From positions 372,001 through 436,000 of the forward strand of contig NZ_CP052860.1 of the NCBI RefSeq assembly GCF_012935715.1: a stretch of 64,000 nt of DNA, written 5' to 3'. The DNA comes from Pseudomonas sp. ADAK13 (GTDB taxonomy: Bacteria > Pseudomonadota > Gammaproteobacteria > Pseudomonadales > Pseudomonadaceae). The notes below the pieces were generated by a model, which worked only from the letters and a program-made list of their open reading frames with translations, was not told where the DNA came from and did no database searches. Position 1 is the stretch's first letter, and each line of letters opens with the position of its first letter. The position numbers and the translations under genes were made by a program. This document shows positions 38,703-49,722 of this stretch, piece by piece.

Positions 38703-40073
38703 TCAGCGGGCGAGCAAGCGCATATGCACGCGCAATCCCTGCCCGGTGTTTTCCGCCCACAGGCTGCCGTCCTGACGCTGCACGGCGTTGCGCGCAATGC
38801 TCAAGCCCAGGCCAAAGCCGCCGTCACCGGGACGTGAACCGTCCAGCCGGATGAACGGCGCAAAGATCCGCTCCAGCTCCAACTCATCAATCCCGCCGCC
38901 CTGGTCCTCCAGCCACAAGTGCCACTCATCGCCCTCGCGCTCGCCGCCCAACTGCACCGTGCCGTTTTGCGGGGAATGGCGGATAGCATTGCGCAGGATA
39001 TTTTCCAGGGCCTGGGCCAGCAGGTTCAGATGGCCACGTACCCAGCAGTCAGCACCAAGCTCGCACTGCAAGCGTGAGGGCGACCAGCCACTTTCAAAAC
39101 AGGCGTTTTCCCGAAGCATGTCCCACAGCGCCTGCACCTGGATGTCTTCCTTGGGCAGCGGCGCGCGTTCAGTGTCGAGCCACGCCAGTTGAAGGGTGTC
39201 TTCCACCAGCCGCTGCATGCCGTCGATTTCCCTTCCCAGGCGCTCGCGCAGTTGGGTCAGGTCCTGCTCGCTGTCGCTGGCCACGCGCAAGCGACTCAAC
39301 GGCGTGCGCAACTCGTGGGACAGATCCCGCAGCAGTTGCTGCTGGAGCGCCACGGTGCCTTGCAGGCGTTCAGACATCTGGTCAAACGCGCGACCCAACT
39401 CCCCCAGTTCATCCTGGCGGCTGGTGGTGTCGCGGGAAAGCCGGGTACTCAGTTGATCAGCGCGCCAGGCGTTGGCCTGCTCGCGCAGGTGGTTGAGGGG
39501 CATGATCAACAACCGGTAAAGGCCAATGCACAACAACAGGGTGAACAACCCGGGAATCACGCCATTGGTCACGATTCGCCAGAACAACTGGTGTTGCCCG
39601 GGCATAAAACGCCTTGGCAACTCGATCACCAGAGACCCCGCACCCGGGTCGAGGGGGAACGGGATTTTCAACCATGGCAGGCCCTTGGCATGCCGGCTGA
39701 CGGGCCAGTCCAGGCCACGCAGGAAGGTCAGGCGCTGGCTTTCCTTGTCCGTCAGCGGGTAGCTGCTCAGGGATTGCAGATCGTTGCCAATGACCCCCAC
39801 CCACGTACGCTCGCGCTGGCCCATGGTGTGCAGCCACTCGTCTACCCCGGCGTTGCCGCCCTGGTTCCAGGCCAGTTCCGCGCCGGCCGCATAACCGCTC
39901 AGGGTGGCGCGGGCCTCGCTGGACAGAAAGGCATTCTGCTCTTCCATGTACCGGCCCCAGGACCAACTGAGCCAGATCATCAGCAAGCAGAAGGCAATCA
40001 GCAGGCAGGCCAGTTTCCAGAATAACGAGTGCTTGCCCGGCAGCCGTTTGAGCATGGCCTTAAAGCCCGTCAT
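38703..40073 (-). CDS. Sensor histidine kinase (PirS-like)
   Basis: The 456-residue sensor has a membrane helix near residues 20-38, a periplasmic region to about 163, and a second helix (about 164-192). HAMP follows, then HisKA with the phosphorylated His253 in LSHELRTPLS, and an HATPase domain with N, G1 (EDQGGGI) and G2 (GDGGFGLGLSIA) boxes. It overlaps its response regulator gene by 14 bases. Its position next to gacS matches PirS (PA0930) in P. aeruginosa, which responds to iron and siderophore. No pirA receptor gene is adjacent here. Confidence 0.86.
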   Translation of the reverse strand: MTGFKAMLKRLPGKHSLFWKLACLLIAFCLLMIWLSWSWGRYMEEQNAFLSSEARATLSGYAAGAELAWNQGGNAGVDEWLHTMGQRERTWVGVIGNDLQSLSSYPLTDKESQRLTFLRGLDWPVSRHAKGLPWLKIPFPLDPGAGSLVIELPRRFMPGQHQLFWRIVTNGVIPGLFTLLLCIGLYRLLIMPLNHLREQANAWRADQLSTRLSRDTTSRQDELGELGRAFDQMSERLQGTVALQQQLLRDLSHELRTPLSRLRVASDSEQDLTQLRERLGREIDGMQRLVEDTLQLAWLDTERAPLPKEDIQVQALWDMLRENACFESGWSPSRLQCELGADCWVRGHLNLLAQALENILRNAIRHSPQNGTVQLGGEREGDEWHLWLEDQGGGIDELELERIFAPFIRLDGSRPGDGGFGLGLSIARNAVQRQDGSLWAENTGQGLRVHMRLLAR

Positions 40074-40788
40074 CGTGACCGCTCAACACATAGCCCTTGC
40101 CCCACACCGTGCGTACTTCCCGCTCGCTGTAGCCGATGGCCTTGAGCTTGCGACGTATCTGGCTGATGTGCATGTCCAGGCTGCGGTCATGGGGCGCATA
40201 GCCACGCTGAAATACGTGCTGGTAAAGGAAGGCCTTGCTGAGAACTTCCTCACTGTTGCGGTGCAGGGTTTCCAGCAGGCGATATTCGCTGCGGGTCAGC
40301 CCGGCCCATTGGTCCCGGTGAAAGACGTCAAACAGCTCATCATCGAAACGCAGGCTGCGGGCATCGCCGCGCACCGCCGCCAGCGCTGGCAGTGGCCGCC
40401 GGTCCAGGGCGACCCGGCGCAGGATCGCCTCGATGCGCACCCGCAACTCGGCCATGCTGAACGGCTTGGGCAGGTAATCATCCGCCCCCAGGCGAAAGCC
40501 GCTGATGCGGTCGGCTTCGGCGCCCAGGGCCGACATCAGGATCACCGGGATCGAATGGCTCCGGCGCAAATGCGTGAGCACCGACAGGCCGTCCATGCCC
40601 GGCAACAGGATGTCCATCAACACCACGTCGAAGCTCTGATCACGGGCCATTTGCAGGCCCTGCTGGCCATTCTGGCACCAGGTCACCCGGAAGCCACAGC
40701 GGCCCAGTTGTTCATGGACATAGGCGCCAAGCACAGGATCATCTTCAATCGCCAGGATACTGGGTAAGCCAACTGCTGCGGGATTCAT
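40060..40788 (-). CDS. OmpR family response regulator (PirR-like)
   Basis: The 242-residue regulator has a receiver domain with Asp59 in VVLMDILLPGMDG and the Lys in LPKPFS. A winged-helix DNA-binding domain follows, ending VRTVWGKGYVLSG. The ATG at 40788 is used; a TTG at 40800 has a better ribosome site (GAGAATGAC) and is also possible. A Fur-like palindrome just upstream fits iron control and the PirR assignment suggested by synteny with PA0929-PA0928. Confidence 0.87.
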   Translation of the reverse strand: MNPAAVGLPSILAIEDDPVLGAYVHEQLGRCGFRVTWCQNGQQGLQMARDQSFDVVLMDILLPGMDGLSVLTHLRRSHSIPVILMSALGAEADRISGFRLGADDYLPKPFSMAELRVRIEAILRRVALDRRPLPALAAVRGDARSLRFDDELFDVFHRDQWAGLTRSEYRLLETLHRNSEEVLSKAFLYQHVFQRGYAPHDRSLDMHISQIRRKLKAIGYSEREVRTVWGKGYVLSGHDDGL

Positions 40789-40800
40789 TAGCGTCTGCAA

Positions 40801-40818
40801 GTCATTCTCAATGACTGA
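40801..40818 (-). promoter_or_regulatory. Possible Fur box upstream of the PirR-like gene
   Basis: TCATTCTCAATGA (40802-40814) is a 13-base palindrome. On the minus strand TCATTGAGAATGACT resembles the Fur unit TGATAATGATT with two or three mismatches. It abuts the start of the regulator gene. The match is moderate only. Confidence 0.4.
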
Positions 40819-40993
40819 TTATTCAAGATTGGCCCCCCATGAGCAACCGCCGCCAGGCGCCCGATGGTCCAAGGTTTGCTTCAGGTCATTAATTTGCAAG
40901 ATTCCACGCCGCGCAAATGGCTACACTGCGCAGGTGGCGCGGGCCGGATGCCTGCGCGGAATTTCGACAACAGTGTGGTAGCAGGAGAGTGGC

Positions 40994-43747
40994 GTGCTTA
41001 GAAGAATGGGGATAAAGGGCCGCGTACTGTTGCTGACCTTATTGCCTACCAGCCTGATGGCGTTACTGCTGGGCGGGTATTTCACCTGGATGCAACTGTC
41101 GGAGCTGCAGTCGCAGTTGCTGCAACGTGGCGAGATGATCGCCGAGCAACTGGCGCCGCTGGTGGCCCCGGCCCTGAGTACCAAAAACACCGACCTGCTG
41201 GAACGCATCGCCACCCAGTCCCTGGAGCAAACCGACGTGCGCGCCGTGTCGTTCCTGGGGCCCGACCGCACGCCACTGGCCCATGCCGGCCCGACCATGC
41301 TCAATCAGCCGCCCATCGGCAACAGTTCGCACCTGTTGCAGCGCACCGGCAATGACGCGACGCGTTACCTGCTGCCGGTGTTCGGTCGCCATCGCAACCT
41401 CGCCGGTGACCTGATCCCCGACGAGTCCGACCGCCTGCTGGGCTGGGTCGAGCTGGAGCTTTCCCACAATGGCATGTTGCTGCGCGGCTACCGCAGCCTG
41501 TTCGCCAGCCTGCTGCTGATCGCCATCGGGCTGATTTGCACTGCGGCGCTGGCGTTGCGTATCAGCCGTACGATCAACGCACCGATCGGCCTGATCAAGC
41601 AGGCCGTGGCACAGCTCAAGGACGGCAACCTGGAAACCCGCTTGCCGCCCCTGGGCAGCCAGGAACTGGACCACCTGGCCTCGGGCATCAACCGCATGGC
41701 CGAGACCCTGCAAAACGCCCAGGAAGAATTGCAACACAGCATCGACCAGGCCACCGAAGACGTTCGGCAAAACCTGGAAACCATTGAAATCCAGAACATC
41801 GAGCTGGACCTGGCCCGCAAGGAAGCGCTTGAGGCCAGCCGCATCAAGTCGGAGTTCCTGGCCAACATGAGCCATGAGATCCGCACACCGCTGAACGGCA
41901 TCCTCGGCTTTACCCACTTGTTGCAGAAAAGCGAGCTGTCGCCCCGTCAGCTGGATTACCTGGGCACCATCGAAAAATCCGCTGACAACCTGCTGGGCAT
42001 CATCAACGAAATCCTCGATTTCTCGAAAATCGAGGCCGGCAAGCTGGTGCTCGACAGCATCCCGTTCAACCTGCGGGACCTGCTGCAAGACACCCTGACC
42101 ATCCTCGCCCCGGCCGCCCATGCCAAACAGCTGGAGCTGGTGAGCCTGGTCTACCGTGACACGCCGTTGTCGCTGGTGGGCGACCCGCTGCGGCTCAAGC
42201 AGATCCTCACTAACCTGGTGAGCAACGCGATCAAGTTCACCCGCGAAGGCACTATCGTTGCCCGCGCCATGCTGGAAGACGAACAGGAAGACAGCGTGCA
42301 ACTGCGCATCAGCGTGCAGGACACCGGCATCGGCCTGTCGAACCAGGACGTGCGGGCGCTGTTCCAGGCATTCAGCCAGGCGGACAATTCGCTGTCACGG
42401 CAACCTGGCGGCACCGGCCTGGGGCTGGTGATTTCCAAGCGCCTGATCGAGCAGATGGGCGGCGAGATTGGCGTCGACAGCACGCCGGGGGAAGGCTCGG
42501 AATTCTGGATCAGCCTGAACCTGCCAAAGACCCGTGACGACATCGAAGACCTGCCCTCCGCGCCGCTGCTGGGCCGCCGTGTGGCCGTGCTGGAAAACCA
42601 CGAACTCGCGCGCCAGGCCCTGCAACACCAGTTGGAAGATTGCGGCCTGGAAGTCACGCCGTTCAACAGCCTGGAGAGCCTGACCAACGGCATCACCAGC
42701 GCCCACCAGACCGAACAGGCCATCGACCTCGCGGTTCTGGGCATCACCGCCAACGACATTCCGCCGGAGCGTTTGAACCAACATCTGTGGGACCTCGAAC
42801 ACCTGGGCTGCAAGGTGCTGGTGCTGTGCCCCACCACCGAACAGCTGCTGTTCAACCAGTCGGTGCCCAACCCCAACAGCCAGTTGCAGGCCAAACCTGC
42901 CTGCACGCGCAAACTGCGCCGTGCCCTGGCCGACCTGATCAGCCCGCGCCCGTTGCGCAGCGAACCCGGCGAGCCGCTATCCAGTCGCGCGCCGCGGGTG
43001 CTGTGTGTCGACGACAACCCGGCCAACCTGCTGCTGGTGCAAACCCTGCTGGAAGACATGGGCGCCAAGGTCCAGGCGGTGGAAAGCGGCTACTCGGCCA
43101 TCGAAGCGGTGAAACAGGAAGCCTTCGACCTGGTGTTAATGGACGTGCAAATGCCCGGCATGGACGGTCGCCAGAGCACCGAGGCGATTCGCACCTGGGA
43201 AAGTGAACGCCACGGCACACCGCTGCCCATCGTCGCGCTGACCGCCCATGCCATGGCCAATGAAAAACGCGCCCTGCTGCAAAGCGGCATGGATGACTAC
43301 CTGACCAAACCCATCAGCGAACGGCAACTGGCCCAAGTGGTGTTGAAATGGACCGGGCTGGCCCTGCGCAATCAAGGCCCGGAACGCGGCGCCGAGAGTT
43401 TCGGGCAGGCCACGCAATTGCCGGTACTGGACCACGAAGAAGGTTTGCGCCTGGCGGCCGGCAAGGCGGATCTGGCGGCGGACATGCTGGCGATGCTGCT
43501 GGCTTCGCTGGAGGCCGACCGGGAAGCCATTCGTATCGCCCGCGACGCCAACGACCGCAACGCCCTGATCGAGCGGGTTCACCGCCTGCACGGCGCCACC
43601 CGGTATTGCGGCGTGCCACAACTGCGCGCGGCCTGCCAACGGGCCGAGACCCTGCTCAAACAGGACGACGCCAAGGCCATGCCGGCCCTGGATGAGCTGG
43701 ACATGGCGATTGCCCGGCTGGCCAGCGAGGCGCGGGTCAGCGCGTAA
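40994..43747 (+). CDS. gacS: Hybrid sensor kinase GacS
   Basis: The 917-residue tripartite kinase controls the Gac/Rsm cascade through GacA. In order: TM1 (about 11-31), a periplasmic sensor (about 35-163), TM2 (168-189), HAMP (to about 240), HisKA with His294 in MSHEIRTPLNG, HATPase, a degenerate middle region, a receiver with its Asp in LVLMDVQMPGMDG, and a C-terminal Hpt with His in RVHRLHGATRYCG. The start is GTG with AGGAGA eight bases before it. ldhA follows, as in P. aeruginosa. It would switch on the RsmY/Z small RNAs and secondary metabolism. Confidence 0.95.
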   Translation: MLRRMGIKGRVLLLTLLPTSLMALLLGGYFTWMQLSELQSQLLQRGEMIAEQLAPLVAPALSTKNTDLLERIATQSLEQTDVRAVSFLGPDRTPLAHAGPTMLNQPPIGNSSHLLQRTGNDATRYLLPVFGRHRNLAGDLIPDESDRLLGWVELELSHNGMLLRGYRSLFASLLLIAIGLICTAALALRISRTINAPIGLIKQAVAQLKDGNLETRLPPLGSQELDHLASGINRMAETLQNAQEELQHSIDQATEDVRQNLETIEIQNIELDLARKEALEASRIKSEFLANMSHEIRTPLNGILGFTHLLQKSELSPRQLDYLGTIEKSADNLLGIINEILDFSKIEAGKLVLDSIPFNLRDLLQDTLTILAPAAHAKQLELVSLVYRDTPLSLVGDPLRLKQILTNLVSNAIKFTREGTIVARAMLEDEQEDSVQLRISVQDTGIGLSNQDVRALFQAFSQADNSLSRQPGGTGLGLVISKRLIEQMGGEIGVDSTPGEGSEFWISLNLPKTRDDIEDLPSAPLLGRRVAVLENHELARQALQHQLEDCGLEVTPFNSLESLTNGITSAHQTEQAIDLAVLGITANDIPPERLNQHLWDLEHLGCKVLVLCPTTEQLLFNQSVPNPNSQLQAKPACTRKLRRALADLISPRPLRSEPGEPLSSRAPRVLCVDDNPANLLLVQTLLEDMGAKVQAVESGYSAIEAVKQEAFDLVLMDVQMPGMDGRQSTEAIRTWESERHGTPLPIVALTAHAMANEKRALLQSGMDDYLTKPISERQLAQVVLKWTGLALRNQGPERGAESFGQATQLPVLDHEEGLRLAAGKADLAADMLAMLLASLEADREAIRIARDANDRNALIERVHRLHGATRYCGVPQLRAACQRAETLLKQDDAKAMPALDELDMAIARLASEARVSA

Positions 43748-43772
43748 GCCTCACACAGCAAAGAGGCTTTCC

Positions 43773-43868
43773 TGTGGCGAGGGGGCTTGTCCCCCGTTGG
43801 AGTGCGTAGCGCTCCCGCTTTTTGGGGGCCGCTACGCAGCCCAACGGGGGACAAGCCCCCTCGCCACA
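43773..43868. repeat. REPIN of a second family between gacS and ldhA
   Basis: Long inverted arms begin TGTGGCGAGGGGGCTTGT and end with its reverse complement. Inside them a further pair (GTGCGTAGCG with CGCTACGCA) extends the stem. The core differs from the GGGAGCTGGCTTGCC family, so this is a separate REP type. It could stop or stabilise gacS mRNA. Confidence 0.85.
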
Positions 43869-43902
43869 AAATCAGCTTTCCATCATCAAGAAGGAATATT
43901 TG

Positions 43903-44892
43903 ATGCGCATCATCCTCTTCAGCAGCCAGACCTACGACCGCGAGAGCTTTCTCGCCCAACCGTTGCCCGAAGGTCTGCAACTGCAATTCCAACCGGCCCG
44001 GCTGAACCTCGACACCGTGGCCCTGGCCGAACACCACGAAGTGGTCTGCGCCTTTATCAATGACGACCTCAGCGCCCCGGTGCTGGAGCAACTGGCCAAC
44101 GGCGGCACGCGCCTGATCGCCCTGCGCTCGGCCGGCTACAACCATGTCGACCTGGCCGCCGCCAAGCGCCTGGGCCTGACCATCGTGCGGGTGCCGGCCT
44201 ACTCGCCCCATGCGGTGGCCGAACATGCGGTCGCGCTGATCCTGGCCCTCAACCGCCGCCTGCACCGCGCCTACAACCGCACCCGCGACGGCGACTTCAG
44301 CCTGCATGGCCTGACCGGTTTCGACTTGGTGGGCAAGACGGTCGGCGTGGTGGGTACCGGGCAGATCGGCGCCACGTTCGCCAAGATCATGGCCGGGTTC
44401 GGCTGCCAGTTGCTGGCGTACGACCCCTACCCCAACCCGCAGGTCGAGGCCCTCGGTGCGCGCTATGTGAGCCTGCCGCAGTTGCTCGGCGAGTCACAGA
44501 TCATCAGCCTGCATTGCCCGCTGACGGCGGACAGCAAACATTTGATCAACGCCCAAAGCCTGGCCCATATGCAGCCCGGCGCAATGCTGATCAACACCGG
44601 GCGCGGCGGTTTGGTGGACACCCCGGCGCTGATCGACGCGCTTAAGGACGGCCAACTCGGCTATTTGGGGCTGGATGTGTACGAAGAAGAGGCCCAGCTG
44701 TTTTTCGAAGACCGCTCGGACTTGCCCCTGCAAGACGACGTACTGGCACGCCTGCTGACCTTCCCCAACGTAATCATCACCGCGCACCAGGCCTTCCTGA
44801 CCCGCGAGGCGCTGGGAGCGATTGCCGGCACCACCCTGGCCAACATTGCGGCGTGGGCCGGCGGGCAGGCGCAAAACCTCGTCGAAGGATGA
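43903..44892 (+). CDS. ldhA: D-lactate dehydrogenase (D-2-hydroxyacid dehydrogenase)
   Basis: The 329-residue enzyme reduces pyruvate to D-lactate with NADH. Features are VVGTGQIGATFAKIMAGFG (NAD-binding), INTGRGGLVDTPAL with the catalytic Arg nearby, DVYEEEAQLFFED, and the catalytic His in ITAHQAFLT. The DVYEEE and LFFEDRSD pattern is specific to the fermentative LdhA group. The ATG at 43903 is preceded by AAGGAA. Confidence 0.92.
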   Translation: MRIILFSSQTYDRESFLAQPLPEGLQLQFQPARLNLDTVALAEHHEVVCAFINDDLSAPVLEQLANGGTRLIALRSAGYNHVDLAAAKRLGLTIVRVPAYSPHAVAEHAVALILALNRRLHRAYNRTRDGDFSLHGLTGFDLVGKTVGVVGTGQIGATFAKIMAGFGCQLLAYDPYPNPQVEALGARYVSLPQLLGESQIISLHCPLTADSKHLINAQSLAHMQPGAMLINTGRGGLVDTPALIDALKDGQLGYLGLDVYEEEAQLFFEDRSDLPLQDDVLARLLTFPNVIITAHQAFLTREALGAIAGTTLANIAAWAGGQAQNLVEG

Positions 44893-44963
44893 TCAGCGGT
44901 CACATAGCCGCGCCATGATGGGGCGCGGCCCGTGATAGGATGCCGCGCCTATTTGGAGGATCC

Positions 44964-45404
44964 ATGGCCGAACACGATTTCCGCTTCAGCTTGCTGAGCC
45001 CGCAACACACCCTGATCGAATGCCGCGCCCTGGTGCCGGGCCGTTATCAGGTCACCGGCAACGGTGGCTCGATCAAGCACGGCGACGTTCTGATCGTCAC
45101 CCTGCGCGGCAGTAAAACCCTGTCGATGCGCCTCACCGTCGAAGGCGATGCGCGCTACTCCATACGCCCGGCGGGCCAGTGGGTCGCCATGGCCCAGGGG
45201 CCGAAATTCGGCGAGCTGGAGATTCACACCTGGAAGGTCAACTGCGACAGCTGCGACAACGTGCTGGAGTTTGAATTCGCGGTGGAAACCAAGCTGACCA
45301 AGGAGCCGCTGCAACCGGCCGCCACTGCACGGGTTACCGAGCTGGGCTGGGCCACGATGGGTGACAAGCACCGCTGCCCGAAATGCCAGCAGGCCGCGCA
45401 ATGA
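44964..45404 (+). CDS. Conserved protein with two Cys-x2-Cys pairs, unknown function
   Basis: The 146-residue protein is beta-rich with no signal peptide. It has CDSC near residue 95 and CPKC near the C terminus, so the four cysteines could bind one zinc ion. No family is recognised with confidence. TTGGAGGA lies six bases before the ATG. Its stop overlaps the start of the META lipoprotein gene (ATGA), so the two are translationally coupled. Confidence 0.72.
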   Translation: MAEHDFRFSLLSPQHTLIECRALVPGRYQVTGNGGSIKHGDVLIVTLRGSKTLSMRLTVEGDARYSIRPAGQWVAMAQGPKFGELEIHTWKVNCDSCDNVLEFEFAVETKLTKEPLQPAATARVTELGWATMGDKHRCPKCQQAAQ

Positions 45405-45805
45405 AAGCCGTGCTGATGCTGGCCGTGCTGGGCGCAGGCCTTGCGGGCTGCGCCAGCGATGAGGTCAAGCTCAAGCAGGATCACAGCTACGTGGTGGAAT
45501 GGATCGGTGAGCGGCCGCTGATGGATTACGCGCACTTGACCGTAACCCTCGGCGCCGATGGCCGGGCTTACGGCAACGGCGGCTGCAACCACTGGTTTGC
45601 ACCCTACACCCTGGACGGCGACAAGCTGAGCTTCGGCAAGGTCGGCAGCACCCGCAAACTCTGCGCCGAGGCGTTGATGGAGCAGGAACACCGTTTCTTC
45701 CAGGCCCTGCAGGGCGTACAGCGCTGGGACATCTCGCCGATCGAACAGACCCGTTTCTGGCCGGCGGACGGCAAGCCGTTGCGGTTGTGGCTGGAAGAAG
45801 GCTGA
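45401..45805 (+). CDS. META domain lipoprotein (HslJ-like)
   Basis: The 134-residue protein has a lipoprotein signal with Cys17 (LAGC). A META/HslJ domain follows, with the hallmark YGNGGCNHWFAPY and a second Cys in KLCAEALMEQEHRFFQAL. HslJ proteins are linked to heat shock and novobiocin resistance without a known reaction. The two conserved cysteines may form a disulfide. It is coupled to the upstream Cys-rich gene. Confidence 0.83.
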   Translation: MKAVLMLAVLGAGLAGCASDEVKLKQDHSYVVEWIGERPLMDYAHLTVTLGADGRAYGNGGCNHWFAPYTLDGDKLSFGKVGSTRKLCAEALMEQEHRFFQALQGVQRWDISPIEQTRFWPADGKPLRLWLEEG

Positions 45806-45816
45806 TTCCTCGCTTC

Positions 45817-45844
45817 TGTGGGAGCTGGCAAGCCAGCTCCTACA
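45817..45844. repeat. Single REP hairpin between convergent genes
   Basis: TGTGGGAGCTGGCAAGCCAGCTCCTACA folds on itself through GGAGCTGGC and GCCAGCTCC. It belongs to the main REP family and ends two bases before the stop codon of the TlpA-like gene. Confidence 0.82.
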
Positions 45845-45845
45845 T

Positions 45846-47790
<1,945 letters not shown>

Positions 47791-47839
47791 ATGCATTTAT
47801 TCAGGCAAAGCCGCAATCAATGTGGCTGGGGAGCTTGCT

Positions 47840-47885
47840 CCCTCACCACAGCAAGCCCCCTCACCACAAAAGCCCCCTCACCACA
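47840..47885. repeat. Three tandem copies of CCCTCACCACA
   Basis: CCCTCACCACA occurs at 47840-47850, 47858-47868 and 47875-47885, spaced 18 and 17 bases apart, after a TGTGGCTGGGGAGCTTGCTC stretch. It looks like a decayed and duplicated half of the second REP family seen at 43.8 kb. Confidence 0.7.
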
Positions 47886-47901
47886 GGGTTATTTGTCGGG
47901 C

Positions 47902-48573
47902 TCAGTGGTTAACGGTGTAGGCCAACATCATCGACAACTGGCACATCGGCCGCCCGCTTTCGGCATGCCACTGGTTGAACGCGCCCTGTACCGTGGCCAG
48001 GTCCCGCAGGCTGGTCGGTACCTTGTCGACAATCTTCTGCGCGTTCAGCGCCGCCACCACGTCATAGCTCGGCACGAACGTGTCCTTGCCCACCATCCGC
48101 AAAAAGCGCGGCGCCGACAGCCCGCCCAACTGGTGGCCGTGCTTGCTCAGGTACTTCCACAGGCCGACGATATCGGTCACCGGCCAGTCAGCGATCAACG
48201 CGCCGAAGCTGCCCTTTTCCTTCTCGACATCCAGAATCATCTGCGCATTGCGCGGCACGCTCTTGAGCTTGCCCAAGTGGCGGATGATGCGCGTGTCCTG
48301 CATCAGCCGCTCCAGGTGTTCGGCACCCATCAGCACGACTTTTTCCGGGTCGAACCCAAAGAACACCTGCTCGAATGCCGGCCACTTGGCGTCCACCACG
48401 CTGTGCTTCAAGCCGGCGCGAAACACCCGCAGCGACAGGGTCGACAGGTAGCGGTCATCGCTGATCTTGCGCAGTTTCGCCGGGGTCAGGGGCACGGGCA
48501 GATGGGCTTCCAGCTCGGCCGCCGAACCGAAACGGTTCAGACAATATTCGTGCAGCCACTTGTAATCGCGCAT
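47902..48573 (-). CDS. Helix-hairpin-helix glycosylase-like protein
   Basis: The 223-residue all-helical protein contains LGKLKSVPRNAQMILDVEKEKGSFGALI and LSKHGHQLGGLSAPRFLRMVGKDTFVPS, reminiscent of the DNA-3-methyladenine glycosylase I family, as which it is often annotated. The N-terminal zinc cysteine/histidine pattern and the usual NEWG motif of Tag are missing, so glycosylase activity is doubtful. It lies 67 bases downstream of ttcA on the same strand, behind a terminator. Confidence 0.6.
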   Translation of the reverse strand: MRDYKWLHEYCLNRFGSAAELEAHLPVPLTPAKLRKISDDRYLSTLSLRVFRAGLKHSVVDAKWPAFEQVFFGFDPEKVVLMGAEHLERLMQDTRIIRHLGKLKSVPRNAQMILDVEKEKGSFGALIADWPVTDIVGLWKYLSKHGHQLGGLSAPRFLRMVGKDTFVPSYDVVAALNAQKIVDKVPTSLRDLATVQGAFNQWHAESGRPMCQLSMMLAYTVNH

Positions 48574-48596
48574 GCCCTCTCCTAAGGATTGAAATG

Positions 48597-48618
48597 AAAA
48601 CGGCGCCCAGGAGCGCCG
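48597..48618 (-). terminator. Terminator of ttcA
   Basis: CGGCGC (48601-48606) pairs with GCGCCG (48613-48618), and four A residues before it give T4 on the minus strand. It lies 23 bases after the ttcA stop. Confidence 0.65.
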
Positions 48619-48640
48619 TCTGTCAGAGCGGTGAAATGGC

Positions 48641-49465
48641 TCAGAGGTTCACTACGTTGACGAAGCGCGAAGCCGCACTTTCGTCGATACGCAGGCTGGT
48701 GAAGTCGAACAGGTTACGGTCGGCCAACTGCGAGGGCTGCACGTTCTGCAAGCTGCGGAAGATGCTGTCGACGCGGCCGGGAGTCTTGCGGTCCCAGTCC
48801 TGGAGCATGTCCTTGACCACCTGGCGTTGCAGGTTTTCCTGGGATCCACAGAGGTTGCACGGGATGATCGGGAATTGCTTGAGGTCGGAGTACGCCTGGA
48901 TGTCTTTCTCATGGCAGTACGCCAGCGGGCGAATCACCACGTTGCGCCCGTCGTCGGCCCGCAGCTTGGGCGGCATGGCCTTGAGGCTGCCGTTGAAGAA
49001 CATGTTCAGGAAGAACGTTTCGACGATGTCATCGCGGTGATGACCCAGGGCCATCTTGGTCGCGCCGATCTCGTCGGCAAAGGTGTAGAGCGTGCCCCGG
49101 CGCAGGCGCGAGCACAGCGAGCAGGTGGTCTTGCCTTCCGGGACCAGTTCCTTGACCACCGAGTAGGTGTCTTTCTCGACGATGTGGTACTCGATCCCCA
49201 ATTCCTTGAGGTAGGCCGGCAGCACATGCTCGGGAAACCCCGGCTGCTTCTGGTCCATGTTCACGGCGACGATCTCGAACTTGATCGGCGCAACCTTTTG
49301 CAGGTGCATCAGCACGTCGAGCATGGTGTAGCTGTCCTTGCCGCCGGACAGGCAGACCATGACCTTGTCGCCCTCTTCGATCATGTTGAAATCGGCGACT
49401 GCCTCACCGGCCTGGCGACGCAGGCGTTTTTGCAGTTTGTTCTGGTTGACCGTAAGAGTGCCCAT
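48641..49465 (-). CDS. ttcA: tRNA 2-thiocytidine biosynthesis protein TtcA
   Basis: The 274-residue enzyme thiolates C32 of some tRNAs using an iron-sulfur cluster. It has the PP-loop SGGKDS (residues 40-45) and the cluster-binding Cys pair in [12 protein letters not shown] later Cys is in [14 protein letters not shown]. All are conserved. It is divergent from the Yip1 gene. Confidence 0.94.
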   Translation of the reverse strand: MGTLTVNQNKLQKRLRRQAGEAVADFNMIEEGDKVMVCLSGGKDSYTMLDVLMHLQKVAPIKFEIVAVNMDQKQPGFPEHVLPAYLKELGIEYHIVEKDTYSVVKELVPEGKTTCSLCSRLRRGTLYTFADEIGATKMALGHHRDDIVETFFLNMFFNGSLKAMPPKLRADDGRNVVIRPLAYCHEKDIQAYSDLKQFPIIPCNLCGSQENLQRQVVKDMLQDWDRKTPGRVDSIFRSLQNVQPSQLADRNLFDFTSLRIDESAASRFVNVVNL

Positions 49466-49722
49466 GGCGCTTGGATCCGCGAAAGGTGTGTGACGAAAAG
49501 CCGGGTATTTTACCGGGATGGGCGAGCGAGTTCCAATTAACAGACCCCGCCGCGATTAAGCCCAATGTTTACAGCGCAATTTGCTCTAAAGCCCTACAGT
49601 TTTTCAGGTCATCACTTCCTATACTGCGACATAAGGTCGCACATATATCCAGACCTTTCAGGCCAATTGGCCCGTGGGCGCTCCACTGGGGGGCGATGGT
49701 AATAACGACAGGAGTGACTGGC

